From Legionellaceae bacterium (GTDB lineage: Bacteria > Pseudomonadota > Gammaproteobacteria > Legionellales > Legionellaceae): 64,000 bases of DNA. Location of the stretch: contig JARGNP010000009.1 of NCBI GenBank assembly GCA_029210265.1, positions 1-64,000 on the forward strand, given 5' to 3'. Shown in pieces: positions 1-8,493 of the stretch (positions within the stretch are counted from its first letter, which is position 1; each line of letters starts with the position of its first letter). The translations under genes were made by a program, and so were the position numbers. The notes beneath the pieces are model-generated. The model did not search any database. It had not been told where the DNA came from and was given only the letters and a program-made list of their open reading frames with translations.

Positions 1-2
1 GC

Positions 3-509
3 AATGCAGGAGTTACAAAATATGGCTTCTTAACGAGTCCCGTGCGTAAGGTGAGCGGTTTATATAATAGGCGAGGTTTTAGAATTCTAGCTGAGCAAAA
101 AATGAAAGAAGCTGCGCGTTTAAAACAAGAAGTGGTTTTGTTTTTAGTTGATATTGATGATATGAAATTTATTAATGATAATTTTGGTCACAAAGCTGGC
201 GATCAAGCTTTAGTAGAAACGGCAGCTATACTGAAAAAGCTCTTTCGCAAGATGGATATTATTTGTCGGTGGGGAGGGGATGAATTTATTATTCTGGCTG
301 TGAATGCAGAAGGTGATCGCTTGGCTGTCATGAGAGAACGATTGGAAGATCATCTCCGTAATTATAATGCAAATAGCGTTCAAACGTTTAAGTTAAGCTT
401 GAGTATGGGGGCGTTTAGTAACGCGGATGCTTTGAATAGGCCGCTTGATGAGATGATTCAACAGGCTGATAAAGCGATGTATCAAGAAAAATTTTCTGGA
501 AAAAAATAG
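3..509 (+). CDS. GGDEF diguanylate cyclase, 5' end cut off by window edge
   Basis: C-terminal catalytic part of a diguanylate cyclase, which makes the second messenger c-di-GMP from two GTP. The reading frame is open back to the window edge, so the true start lies outside; a GTG at 42 is only an internal candidate. Visible motifs are SGLYNRRGF (usually TGLYNRRGF at the start of the domain), FLVDIDDMKFIND, and an intact WGGDEF active site. RKMD, placed five residues before GGDEF, matches the RxxD inhibitory site, so product inhibition is expected. Any N-terminal sensor domain is not visible. It ends about 90 bp upstream of icmT on the same strand, but a separate promoter lies between them, so it is probably not part of the icm operon. 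A second GGDEF gene lies at 38395. Confidence 0.85.
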   Translation, partial: NAGVTKYGFLTSPVRKVSGLYNRRGFRILAEQKMKEAARLKQEVVLFLVDIDDMKFINDNFGHKAGDQALVETAAILKKLFRKMDIICRWGGDEFIILAVNAEGDRLAVMRERLEDHLRNYNANSVQTFKLSLSMGAFSNADALNRPLDEMIQQADKAMYQEKFSGKK

Positions 510-531
510 ATAGTGAGTTAAGTTGGCTTCA

Positions 532-561
532 TTGCATTCGAGCCTGTCTCCAATATATACT
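532..561 (+). promoter_or_regulatory. Putative sigma-70 promoter of the icmTS transcript
   Basis: A TTGCAT -35-like hexamer (532-537) and a TATACT -10-like hexamer (556-561) are separated by 18 bp. They lie about 35 bp upstream of the icmT start, in the only gap between the GGDEF gene and icmT. Called by eye; no transcript data. Confidence 0.4.
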
Positions 562-596
562 TTTATGATGATGAGCAAATAAAAAGCGAGGCCATG

Positions 597-857
597 ATGG
601 CAAATGATTTTTCTCCTGGGGCGCATTGGCGTGATTCAGCGAGGAGTGCACGTTTTTTTATGGTGGATGCTCGCGCAGCTTTTCCCATTTTTTTCTTTTT
701 GATGCATATCCGTGTTTGGACGGGTCTTTTAGTTTTGGCTTCAGCATTCTTTTTTGGTGTGCTTGAGCATTATGGTTTTAGTTTGCCGGTTTTTCTTCGT
801 TGGATACGTACGTTTTTTGCTGGGCATATCAAATTATCTCGACCATGGTGGACGTAA
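597..857 (+). CDS. icmT: Dot/Icm inner-membrane protein IcmT
   Basis: IcmT, a small inner-membrane protein of the type IVB system. In Legionella it is needed for effector export and pore formation during egress from the host. The protein of about 86 residues matches the family length and carries the conserved AHWRDSARSARFF N-terminus, then a hydrophobic hairpin (about residues 29-58) with LMHIRVWT and LEHYGFS, and a basic, Trp-ending tail. Two ATG codons are adjacent (594 and 597). The GAGG ribosome site at 588-591 is only 2 bp from the first and 5 bp from the second, so the second is preferred. icmS starts 1 bp after the stop, so the two are translationally linked as in Legionella and Coxiella. 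Confidence 0.93.
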   Translation: MANDFSPGAHWRDSARSARFFMVDARAAFPIFFFLMHIRVWTGLLVLASAFFFGVLEHYGFSLPVFLRWIRTFFAGHIKLSRPWWT

Positions 858-858
858 T

Positions 859-1203
859 ATGGCACTTGAAATTTCTAAAGGTATGGTATTGGTTGCTTCA
901 AAAATGAAAGCAAACTTTTTTTTGAATAATCACCCGATTAAGCACGAAGATGTATTTGCTGTTACAGGGCTCTTGCCGGCCATTGTTCGTCGTGCAGATC
1001 AATTGGCTTCGTTGTGTTTGGGTTATGGTCTTGGTGCGTCGTTTGAGGATGCGGAAGATGCGCTACTTGGCACACGTGTTTTATTTGATGAGGTCACACC
1101 GAATGCACTTCGATTGTTATGTATGACGGATGTTCTCAATGAACTTGTTCAAGGTGGTCCGAGCAAAGATCACACCCCGCTGGATGAATTGATGTATGAT
1201 TAG
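859..1203 (+). CDS. icmS: Dot/Icm chaperone/adaptor IcmS
   Basis: IcmS, a small acidic cytosolic adaptor. With IcmW it binds a subset of effectors and docks them on the coupling protein DotL. It is 114 residues, the family length. Recognisable segments include FAVTGLLPAIVRRADQLASL, LCLGYGLGASFEDAED and the acidic C-terminus. A longer reading frame opens at 754 but overlaps icmT completely; the ATG at 859, 1 bp after the icmT stop, gives the expected N-terminus (MALEISKGM). The partner gene icmW is not in this window. Confidence 0.93.
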   Translation: MALEISKGMVLVASKMKANFFLNNHPIKHEDVFAVTGLLPAIVRRADQLASLCLGYGLGASFEDAEDALLGTRVLFDEVTPNALRLLCMTDVLNELVQGGPSKDHTPLDELMYD

Positions 1204-1205
1204 TT

Positions 1206-1219
1206 GTTAAGTATGTAAA
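1206..1219 (+). promoter_or_regulatory. CpxR-like box upstream of the icmR-position gene (weak)
   Basis: GTTAA (1206-1210) and GTAAA (1215-1219) are spaced by 4 bp. This resembles the GTAAA-N(4-8)-GTAAA box bound by CpxR, which is known to regulate icmR in Legionella pneumophila. One half-site is imperfect and the motif is short, so chance is possible. Confidence 0.25.
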
Positions 1220-1241
1220 GAATTCGAAAAGAGATGCCTGG

Positions 1242-1279
1242 TTAAGCTTCTTTTAAGCTATCTTTTGTACGCTTAATAT
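1242..1279 (+). promoter_or_regulatory. PmrA-like direct repeat and -10 upstream of the icmR-position gene
   Basis: Two TTAA cores (1242-1245 and 1253-1256) are 11 bp apart, and the identity extends as TTAAGCT. The spacing is that of the PmrA box of Legionella and Coxiella. The second repeat overlaps a -35 position (TTTTAA, 1251-1256), and 17 bp further on is TAATAT (1274-1279), a good -10. The site lies in the 126-bp gap between icmS and the next gene and could give that gene and icmQ their own promoter. Flanking bases outside TTAA do not fully match the consensus on the + strand. Confidence 0.4.
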
Positions 1280-1329
1280 TATGCGTTGCGCTTTGTTTGG
1301 GCACGCTGCTTTTAATAGGGGCTTTGGTT

Positions 1330-1593
1330 ATGAGATTTTTTGTTGATGTTGATGTTGCTGTTTATCGGGATGATGTTCTTGCGCTTCTCAATCTATTGGA
1401 TGGAACAATCGCTCCTCTTCAGACGTTGTGTGATTCACCCCGTGAGAGTAAAGCTAATGAGCAAGCTTTAGAGATGACTGTAGATGCGCGCCGTTGTATT
1501 GCTGAAATGCTTGCCGTATCTGAATTGACGGACGAAGAAACCGATACCTTAGAGACTCCTGTACCCCCTTCTTCCCCCACTTCAAGCTTGTAA
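1330..1593 (+). CDS. Small acidic protein at the icmR locus (putative IcmR functional homologue, FIR)
   Basis: 87-residue acidic protein with no sequence similarity that I can recognise. It lies exactly where icmR lies, between icmS and icmQ. In Legionellales this position is known to hold very divergent 'FIR' proteins that chaperone IcmQ and prevent its aggregation or pore formation. It has a helical segment (about residues 10-40, VYRDDVLALLNLLDGTIAPL), a second helical stretch (about 45-70), and a Pro/Ser/Thr-rich tail (PVPPSSPTSSL). The ATG at 1330 is preferred over a TTG at 1297 because AGGGG precedes it at normal spacing. The function is inferred from position only. Confidence 0.7.
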   Translation: MRFFVDVDVAVYRDDVLALLNLLDGTIAPLQTLCDSPRESKANEQALEMTVDARRCIAEMLAVSELTDEETDTLETPVPPSSPTSSL

Positions 1594-1693
1594 ATGTGTT
1601 GGATGTGTTTTTTTAAGTTTTCGTTGCTATAATTTAATCAAGATCATATTTTCGCTTGCTGTTTGGGGCGATGTAGCCGGCAGCATATGTCTT

Positions 1694-2290
1694 ATGAAGA
1701 AAAATAAATTGTCAGAAAAGCAAGTTAATGCTGTTCTGACTTCGCTTCGAGAGTTACTTGAGCGAGGTCCTTGGAGCAATTCGGCTTTTTTACGTGTCCT
1801 TGGGAAAAAATTACAAAAAGGGCATGATGATTTTGCCGAACGTGCAGGACGCGCGGAGCAAGCCAACCTCCATAAAGCAACGGAACATCAGAAAACGCAA
1901 GAACCTTCGGAAACACAACAAGAAGTCTTTATTGCTTTGTATGCATCGGATGGCGGGAACCTAGAGTCTTGGGAAAAGATTTTGATCAACCTTCCAAAGC
2001 AAGCGATATCACGACCTGTATATGCTGAAAAAGATGCAATCCAAAGAGTTTTTAAACAACGACGAAATCACCTCAATGAAGCGTATGTCGTGATGTATGT
2101 TGCGCGTGACGCTATTTTACCGACGCCCATAGATAAAACACCGAAAGATCGTTTTGGGACGGAGCTTTTGACTTTGAAAAACAAAGCATTAAGACTTGAA
2201 AATATGATTCGTTTTGTTCACGCTACGGGTGTTTATATGTACAAAAAAGGACGGTTGATAAAAATGCCGGACGCTAATCTTGATGGATAG
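1694..2290 (+). CDS. icmQ: Dot/Icm protein IcmQ
   Basis: IcmQ, a cytosolic or membrane-associated Dot/Icm factor that binds IcmR (or a FIR protein) through its N-terminal helices. The family has an NAD-binding C-terminal domain related to ADP-ribosyltransferases. The 198 residues fit the family (about 190). The N-terminal helical region carries LRELLERGPWSNSAFLRVLGK; a charged linker spans about residues 50-75; the C-terminal domain contains ISRPVYAEKDAIQRVFKQR and LNEAYVVMYV. The ribosome site is weak (GCCGG region); an ATG at 1686 is out of frame. A TATAAT (1628-1633) upstream could be a local -10. Confidence 0.9.
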   Translation: MKKNKLSEKQVNAVLTSLRELLERGPWSNSAFLRVLGKKLQKGHDDFAERAGRAEQANLHKATEHQKTQEPSETQQEVFIALYASDGGNLESWEKILINLPKQAISRPVYAEKDAIQRVFKQRRNHLNEAYVVMYVARDAILPTPIDKTPKDRFGTELLTLKNKALRLENMIRFVHATGVYMYKKGRLIKMPDANLDG

Positions 2291-2357
2291 TCGCATCTAA
2301 GCAAAAGTGTGTATATACTAAATTTATCGCATGGATTAATAAAATAAGGGCAAGCAT

Positions 2358-3491
2358 ATGGCCCAACAGCAACAATCAGGTGGTGGTGATAACTCTTTAG
2401 CACCCGTTTGGATTACCATCCTTCTATTTCTGACCGCCTATTTTATTTGGTATCTTGCGCATCGTTATATCGTTATGGCTATTTTTGCCGTGGATCTCGT
2501 GCAAGCCAAATTGGTTCATCTTGTCTTGGGTGGCTCTGTTTTAGCTGAAGAGATTGATCTCATGCAAACGGTTGACCCGGCCTTGGTTCAATGGAGTGAT
2601 CTCGTTGAACTTACGAGTCGTGTTGGCGCTTACATGCGTTATCCTTTTGCGGTTGTGCTGTGTGGCTTGGCTTTGATTTTATATCGTTCAAATACGGCCC
2701 TGAGATACCGAAAGACTTACAGTATGAAGTCTCTTCGTGAGCAAGAGCAAAAAAATTGGCCATGCATTACCCCCATTGTTAAAGCAGAAGATCTTGTTAG
2801 CCAGGATATTAATGTGGGTCCTTGGGCCATGGCATTAACTCCTGTGGAGTTTGCTCGTAACCATAAGTTACTTAAACGAGAGGATCCTTTAATTGATACG
2901 CCTCTTCCTGGATTAGAATTAACCGCTGGGATAAGACGTGGTGATGCAAAACGTATTTTTACGTTGCAATTAGGTGCTGCATGGGAAGGCTTTGATCGGT
3001 GTGCTCCTCAAGTTAAGGCGCTTGCCGCTGTGTTTATGGCGCGTATGTGTCGTGATCGTGAAGCGGCCGTTTTAATTTTAGGCGTATTAGATACAACAAG
3101 TGCTGATGGAAAGCCTGATTATTCTGTAGCGACTCCAACGTTTGAAAAATATAAAAACTCGGAATTAGTGCAAGAAGTGGTTGCTCGTCATGCTTATGTC
3201 TTGACCGTCATGGCGGCTTTGATCATGGCCGCTCGCAATGATGGTGTGGTGCCAACGTCAGAATTTTTATGGCTCAAAGTGGTTGATCGGCGGTTGTGGT
3301 ACATGTTGAACAGCGCAGGGCGACAAACGCCTTATGCCGAAGTAGGTGGCGCTTTTGCGCATTGGCGCGCGGAACAGGTCATGCAGCGGCGGTCGCTGAC
3401 GCCGATGATTGATGAGGCGATTAAAGCACTCGAAGTTGCGATCAAAGAAGTTAAATTATCACCGAAAGAATTTCAAGGACTGGAAGCATGA
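2358..3491 (+). CDS. icmP: Dot/Icm coupling-complex protein DotM/IcmP
   Basis: DotM, inner-membrane subunit of the type IV coupling complex with DotL and DotN; its cytoplasmic domain recognises acidic, Glu-rich effector signals in Legionella. 377 residues, the family length. There are two to three N-terminal membrane segments (about residues 15-45 and 90-115), then a cytoplasmic domain with AALIMAARNDGVVPTSEFLW and VVDRRLWYMLNSAGR, both typical of the family. The start has AAGGGC 7-8 bp upstream. The stop overlaps the icmO start (ATGA), so the two are translated together. Confidence 0.95.
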   Translation: MAQQQQSGGGDNSLAPVWITILLFLTAYFIWYLAHRYIVMAIFAVDLVQAKLVHLVLGGSVLAEEIDLMQTVDPALVQWSDLVELTSRVGAYMRYPFAVVLCGLALILYRSNTALRYRKTYSMKSLREQEQKNWPCITPIVKAEDLVSQDINVGPWAMALTPVEFARNHKLLKREDPLIDTPLPGLELTAGIRRGDAKRIFTLQLGAAWEGFDRCAPQVKALAAVFMARMCRDREAAVLILGVLDTTSADGKPDYSVATPTFEKYKNSELVQEVVARHAYVLTVMAALIMAARNDGVVPTSEFLWLKVVDRRLWYMLNSAGRQTPYAEVGGAFAHWRAEQVMQRRSLTPMIDEAIKALEVAIKEVKLSPKEFQGLEA

Positions 3492-5821
3492 GACGAGGTG
3501 TTGAAGCACGTCATGAAATGGATCCGACCCTGCTGTTACGGGATACGCGAACCTTAAGTAACCGGATTAAAGATTTTTTTGCTGATTCGACCAATATTAC
3601 AGTTTTAATTTGTGCTATTGCGATTGTGAGCTATGCCGTACCAGAAATCGCATTGCTGGGTTTGGTTGTGGGTGGCCTCGCGTGTTGGTACGCATTAACA
3701 CGAAAGCAGGTTTTACCTTTTCGTATGCCCATGGTCGCACGCGTTAAAGATTATAATGATCTTATTCCAGGCATCAAAAAACCTTATTTATCTCGAGGCA
3801 TTGCCTTTTTCGGTAACGATAATAAAACCAGTGAAGAGCTATGGTTTGCCAATGATGATATGCGAACGCATGCTTTAATTTTTGGCTCAACCGGTAGTGG
3901 TAAAACAGAAGCGCTTGTGTCTATTGCTTATAATGCGTTGGTTCAAGGCAGCGGTTTTATTTATGTGGATGGAAAAGGCGATAACTCGCTTTACGCCAAA
4001 GTATTCTCGATGGTACGTAGTATGGGGCGAGAAGATGACTTGTTGTTGATTAATTTCATGACAGGTGCTCGCGATATTATCGGTCCTCAAGAAAAACGGC
4101 TGTCGAATACGTTGAACCCCTTTTGCCAAGGTTCATCGAGCATGTTAACCCAGTTGGTTGTTAATCTGATGGGAAGCTCGGGGGGCGATGGTGATATGTG
4201 GAAAGGGCGTGCTATTGCCTTTGTGGAAGCTTTGATGCGTTTGCTTGTGTACATGCGTGATGAAGGTGCGATTTTATTGGATGCGAATAGCATACGTAAT
4301 TATTTTGATTTGCAACGTTTGGAATCGATGGTCATTGATAAAGTATTTCCACGTGATGATCAAGAGAGTGTGAATATTGAGTCGATTCCAAAGCTCGTGA
4401 CCGATCCACTTCGTAACTACTTGAAAACATTGCCAGGTTATAATCCTGAAAAAAAAGGAAAGCAAGTATCCCAAGTACTCGAGCAGCATGGTTTCATCAC
4501 GATGCAGTTAGTGCGAAGCTTTTCGTCGTTGGCAGATACGTACGGGCATATTATTCGAACAAATTTAGCCGAAGTTGATTTTAAAGATGTGATCTTAAAT
4601 CGTCGAATTCTTGTTGTGCTGTTGCCTGCACTCGAGAAAGCACCGGATGAATTGGCCAACTTAGGTAAAGTTATTGTAGCTTCGCTTAAAGCGATGATGG
4701 CTGCAGGTTTAGGTGAGGATGTTGAAGGGGACTATCGCGATGTAATTGAGCGAAAGCCAACGAATGCGCCAACGCCTTACATGTGTATTTTGGATGAGTA
4801 TGGCTATTATGCGGTTGAAGGCTTTGCTGTGGTTCCAGCACAAGCACGTTCGCTTGGTTTTTCGGCTATTTTCGCAGGGCAGGATTTACCGGCATTTCAA
4901 AAATCATCGAAAGAAGAAGCGGCATCGATTGGGGCTAATACAAACATTAAGATTTGCATGAAGCTTGAAGATCCTACGGAGACCTGGGATTTTTTCACTA
5001 AAACAGCCGGTGAAGCGTATGTAACAAAAGTTGATTCGTTTCAGACCGACGATAGCGGCATTTCAAATACTTACAAAGACACAAAGAGCTCTTCTTTTGA
5101 GCGGAGGGCGCGTATTGATTTATTGGATCTTAAAGAACAAACCGAGGGTGAAGCACACATATTTTTTAAATCAAAAATTATTCGCGCACGTATGTTTTAT
5201 GCAAATCCAAAGCCTGTGTCACGCTTAAAGGTCAATCAATTTTTAAAAGTAGAACCACCATCGGATGTGTATTTAAAGAAACTCATGACGCAAGCTAAGA
5301 GTTTTCAAGATGTTTTGACCGGTGATGATTTAACAATACGTGCAGCACTCAAAGATGATGAAGTGCCTCATATAGCGCATTTTCTTCGAGAGGCTGAGGT
5401 TACTGATCCGATGGAGCGAGGGGTTGCAGCTTTACTGGCCTTTCATAAGCGCAATGAACCGGAAGAAGTCGAAGCCTTGTTTGATGAGACTCCTGCTGAG
5501 AATCTCACGATCTTTAGTGAATTACGTGAAGCACCCGAAGGCAGTCCTGCAGTCAAAGTTCCAGATATTGAAACATTCTCGAAAGCGTTGTTACCGATTC
5601 AAGAAGCACGTGATTATTTAATTAATATTGGGCGTTTGTGTGGCGAAAAAGATAAATTAGCCGGTGCCGTTGCGAATGAAATCGTCAAAGATTTACAAAT
5701 GGCAACAGCCTATCCTCCTGAACATCGCGTATTAATGGAGCCAGATGTGCTTGCTGATTCGGTTAAAGCCTTGGTCAAACGTATTAATGATACACGAAAC
5801 GAGGCGAAAAAAAGTAAATAA
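3488..5821 (+). CDS. icmO: Dot/Icm type IV coupling protein ATPase DotL/IcmO
   Basis: DotL, the VirD4-like coupling ATPase that receives effectors and adaptors (IcmS/IcmW, DotN, DotM) and feeds them to the channel. 777 residues, as in Legionella. Two N-terminal membrane helices (about 35-75) are followed by the nucleotide-binding domain: Walker A GSTGSGKTE (about residues 133-141) and Walker B MCILDEYGYY (about 432-441). The C-terminal extension past residue about 590 is the adaptor-binding tail of this family. It shares ATGA with icmP. The frame is intact with no anomalies. Confidence 0.96.
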   Translation: MRRGVEARHEMDPTLLLRDTRTLSNRIKDFFADSTNITVLICAIAIVSYAVPEIALLGLVVGGLACWYALTRKQVLPFRMPMVARVKDYNDLIPGIKKPYLSRGIAFFGNDNKTSEELWFANDDMRTHALIFGSTGSGKTEALVSIAYNALVQGSGFIYVDGKGDNSLYAKVFSMVRSMGREDDLLLINFMTGARDIIGPQEKRLSNTLNPFCQGSSSMLTQLVVNLMGSSGGDGDMWKGRAIAFVEALMRLLVYMRDEGAILLDANSIRNYFDLQRLESMVIDKVFPRDDQESVNIESIPKLVTDPLRNYLKTLPGYNPEKKGKQVSQVLEQHGFITMQLVRSFSSLADTYGHIIRTNLAEVDFKDVILNRRILVVLLPALEKAPDELANLGKVIVASLKAMMAAGLGEDVEGDYRDVIERKPTNAPTPYMCILDEYGYYAVEGFAVVPAQARSLGFSAIFAGQDLPAFQKSSKEEAASIGANTNIKICMKLEDPTETWDFFTKTAGEAYVTKVDSFQTDDSGISNTYKDTKSSSFERRARIDLLDLKEQTEGEAHIFFKSKIIRARMFYANPKPVSRLKVNQFLKVEPPSDVYLKKLMTQAKSFQDVLTGDDLTIRAALKDDEVPHIAHFLREAEVTDPMERGVAALLAFHKRNEPEEVEALFDETPAENLTIFSELREAPEGSPAVKVPDIETFSKALLPIQEARDYLINIGRLCGEKDKLAGAVANEIVKDLQMATAYPPEHRVLMEPDVLADSVKALVKRINDTRNEAKKSK

Positions 5822-5907
5822 AAAGTAATCTCAACGTTAGAACTTGTCTCATCAAGTGTTCTGTGTTGTTATGATACGTATATAAAAATAAGTAAGGGTT
5901 TGAATCT

Positions 5908-6483
5908 GTGTTGAGTCGATTGTTTTCAGAGCAGCGTGTTACGCAATCATTGAAAGCATGTCTTATGCTGACGTTGATATGCTTGACTGCGTGTCACTCA
6001 AAACTTCCTCCAGGCATTATTCAGAACGAGTCCAAATTACCACACAAAGTGGCCCTAGGTGACCCTGAGATTATCAAATTAGAACAACGTTTGACGGGTC
6101 AAGGCGTTCAGATTACGTCGATAGGCCAAGATTCTTTATTAAGTATACCGGCAAAATCATTATTCAATGACCAATCACCACGTTTGACCCGTGAGTCGTA
6201 TAAGCAATTAAATGAAATTGCGTGTTATCTACGACAATTTCGAACGGTTGGACTCAATGTGGCTGCATTTACGAGTCGTTATGTTTCATCGAAACGAGAG
6301 CATGCACTGTCTGTGGCGCGAGCACATACAGTAGCAAATTATTTGTGGTCACAAGGGGTTGATTCGCGTCTGCTCTTTACACAAGGGATGGGGAGTGATA
6401 AACCTATTGTAACAAGTTCTCGTCCGAGCGATAAATCACCCAATGCACGGGTAGAGATTACGTTTAGACGGACGATTGTTTGA
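5908..6483 (+). CDS. icmN: Dot/Icm outer-membrane lipoprotein DotK/IcmN
   Basis: DotK, an outer-membrane lipoprotein with an OmpA-like peptidoglycan-binding domain that decorates the Dot/Icm core complex. 191 residues. The signal peptide ends in a lipobox, LTAC, at about residues 26-29. The OmpA-like domain covers about 85-188, with SVARAHTVANYLWSQGVDS and NARVEITFR typical of the fold. The start is GTG at 5908, with AAGGG upstream. An 86-bp gap precedes it, so a new transcript may begin here. Confidence 0.9.
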   Translation: MLSRLFSEQRVTQSLKACLMLTLICLTACHSKLPPGIIQNESKLPHKVALGDPEIIKLEQRLTGQGVQITSIGQDSLLSIPAKSLFNDQSPRLTRESYKQLNEIACYLRQFRTVGLNVAAFTSRYVSSKREHALSVARAHTVANYLWSQGVDSRLLFTQGMGSDKPIVTSSRPSDKSPNARVEITFRRTIV

Positions 6484-6505
6484 TGAATAGATTTAAGGAG
6501 AAAGC

Positions 6506-6793
6506 ATGCGGCGAGAGCTGTGGCGCGTAATAAGACGCTCTAAGAGCTTTTATGCGACGACTTTTCGATTGTCGGGAAGTTTGTTGGTTTTCTCATTGTT
6601 TATTAATGTCGTGTTAGGGCTTGCCGTTTGGCAGACTTATTTAACGAAACCAAAACGTCATTTTTATATTACGAATGGCGTGGTGCCTCCCACGGAGCTA
6701 TTTTCGATGGATGCACCCAATGAAGGCTCGTCTCCATTGCTTGCCAATGATCCTGATGCGGCTGATGATGAAAATATATTGAATTTGAAATAA
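6506..6793 (+). CDS. icmM: Dot/Icm inner-membrane protein DotJ/IcmM
   Basis: DotJ, a short inner-membrane relative of DotI; in Legionella DotI and DotJ form a VirB8-like hetero-complex. 95 residues: one membrane segment (about 26-46), then a short periplasmic stretch (FYITNGVVPPTELFSMDAPN) that parallels the start of the DotI periplasmic part (YFATSINGRITPLFALNEPN) in the next gene. A strong AAGGAG lies 7 bp upstream of the ATG. The stop is 12 bp before the icmL start chosen here. Confidence 0.9.
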   Translation: MRRELWRVIRRSKSFYATTFRLSGSLLVFSLFINVVLGLAVWQTYLTKPKRHFYITNGVVPPTELFSMDAPNEGSSPLLANDPDAADDENILNLK

Positions 6794-6807
6794 TGAGAGA
6801 GGACGCC

Positions 6808-7452
6808 ATGGCTAACGATGCCTTGACTGCGGTGACATTAAGAAACGATTTTTATCGTGATGGACAACGAAAGATGATGGTCATGCTGCTGTTGTCTTTC
6901 ATATCAAATGTTCTGATGGCCTTGCTTTTGGCGTATTTAATGACACATCCACCTGCGCCTAAATATTTTGCGACAAGTATCAATGGTCGTATCACACCGT
7001 TGTTTGCTTTAAACGAACCAAATCAGTCAGACTCCGCGGTATTGCAATGGGCAAACCAAGCGGCTGTGGCAGCCTTTACTTATAACTTTGTAAATTATCG
7101 AACTGAGCTTCAAGCATCATCTGGTTTTTTTACATCGGAAGGCTGGACGCAATTTTTAACAGCTCTAGATGATTCGAATAATTTAGATGCAGTAAGAGTG
7201 AAAAAATTAATTGTTTCTGCAGTTGCGACTAGCGCACCTATTATTCTTCAAAAAGGAGTTTTAAATGGGCGGTATTCCTGGCGTGTTCAAATGCCCATGC
7301 TGGTGACATATCAGAGTGCAAGTGAATTTTCACAACAGCGCAATGTTGTGACAATTTTAATTTCACGTATATCAACCCTTAATTCACCACGAGGAATTGG
7401 TATTTCACAATTCGTTGTGGGGCCAGAAGGGTCTGGAGCATCTGCTCGATGA
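6808..7452 (+). CDS. icmL: Dot/Icm inner-membrane protein DotI/IcmL
   Basis: DotI, VirB8-like bitopic protein of the inner-membrane complex. The protein of 214 residues begins MANDALTAVTLRNDFYRDGQ, the family's N-terminal signature. A membrane helix covers about residues 26-46; the periplasmic domain includes VNYRTELQASSGFFTSEGW and ends with an SRISTLNSPRGIGISQF segment. An ATG at 6793 is in frame, but GAGAGGA at 6797-6803 points to the ATG at 6808 and gives the expected N-terminus. The end overlaps icmK by ATGA. Confidence 0.94.
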   Translation: MANDALTAVTLRNDFYRDGQRKMMVMLLLSFISNVLMALLLAYLMTHPPAPKYFATSINGRITPLFALNEPNQSDSAVLQWANQAAVAAFTYNFVNYRTELQASSGFFTSEGWTQFLTALDDSNNLDAVRVKKLIVSAVATSAPIILQKGVLNGRYSWRVQMPMLVTYQSASEFSQQRNVVTILISRISTLNSPRGIGISQFVVGPEGSGASAR

Positions 7453-8489
7453 AAATAAAGATAAAATACAGGCTTGTTTTTTGTGTATTGATTGCTGGCT
7501 TAGGGCTAGGTGAGCTGGCGTGGTGTGCTGGAAAAAACGACTCAGCTGACCAGGCCTTAGAGCAGTTACGATTGCTACAGAAACGGCTTGGAACGCAATC
7601 TTCGGATGGGGCGGCAACTTCAACTCCGCCTGCACGAAAGTCACGCGTTACAAGAGGTCGTGCTTCGAGCGAAGATAATCTTGCATCCAACACACCAGCA
7701 TTGAAATCAAAAGATGCAATTATTGATGATCTAGCATTTAATGAAGTTAGAAAAAAAATATTTCCTTTGTCTCCTGAACAAACGGTTGAAGTGAAAAAGT
7801 GGTATGAAAATGATGAGTATGCGAAAGCATCTTCAACCAGCACACCTCCAAAACCAACGGCAACATCACAAATGGTCGATTTGTCGCCGGGCTCAACGCC
7901 ACCGGTGATTCGTTTATCACAAGGCTTTGTTTCTTCATTGGTTTTTCTTGATTCAACCGGAGCACCTTGGCCAATTGCTGCGTATGATTTAGGTGATCCG
8001 AATGCGTTTAATATTCAATGGGATAGAATAAGTAATACGTTAATGATCCAAGCGAGCAAGCTGTATACTTACGGTAATTTAGCTGTTCGACTTCGTGGCT
8101 TGAATACGCCGGTCATGTTGACACTTATTCCTGGGCAGCAAGCGGTGGATTATCGCGTTGATTTACGTGTGAAAGGCAATGGACCTAATGCAAAACAAAT
8201 ACCAATGGATGTCAGCCTTCCATCGTCGACCAATGATGTTTTGTTACATGTGCTTGACGGTGTTCCTCCGAGTGGAAGCTCGCGTCTAACCGTGAGTGGT
8301 GGAGATGCGCAAGCTTGGATATTGAACGGTAAAATGTTTGTCAGAACGAGTTTAACCATCTTGTCCCCAGGATGGCTTGGAAGCATGACCAGTGCAGATG
8401 GCACACATGCCTATGAAATGCATAAATCGCCTGTGCTACTTGTTTCATGGCATGGAAAAGTGATGCAGCTTAAGGTGGAAGGGTTATAA
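7449..8489 (+). CDS. icmK: Dot/Icm outer-membrane core protein DotH/IcmK
   Basis: DotH, periplasmic/outer-membrane subunit of the Dot/Icm core complex and functional counterpart of VirB9. 346 residues: a signal peptide (about 1-27, ending LAWCAG), a variable Ser/Thr/Pro-rich N-terminal region, then the conserved domain from about residue 145 (PPVIRLSQGFVSSLVFLDSTG, GAPWPIAAYDLGDPNAFN) and the C-terminal half with LTVSGGDAQAWILNGKMFVR. It starts inside the icmL stop (ATGA) and is followed 4 bp later by icmE, reproducing the conserved K-E-G order. Confidence 0.95.
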   Translation: MKIKIKYRLVFCVLIAGLGLGELAWCAGKNDSADQALEQLRLLQKRLGTQSSDGAATSTPPARKSRVTRGRASSEDNLASNTPALKSKDAIIDDLAFNEVRKKIFPLSPEQTVEVKKWYENDEYAKASSTSTPPKPTATSQMVDLSPGSTPPVIRLSQGFVSSLVFLDSTGAPWPIAAYDLGDPNAFNIQWDRISNTLMIQASKLYTYGNLAVRLRGLNTPVMLTLIPGQQAVDYRVDLRVKGNGPNAKQIPMDVSLPSSTNDVLLHVLDGVPPSGSSRLTVSGGDAQAWILNGKMFVRTSLTILSPGWLGSMTSADGTHAYEMHKSPVLLVSWHGKVMQLKVEGL

Positions 8490-8493
8490 AACC

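Noticed and set aside
754..858. N-terminal extension of icmS from 754
   Set aside because: It lies fully inside icmT; ATG 859 gives the family N-terminus.
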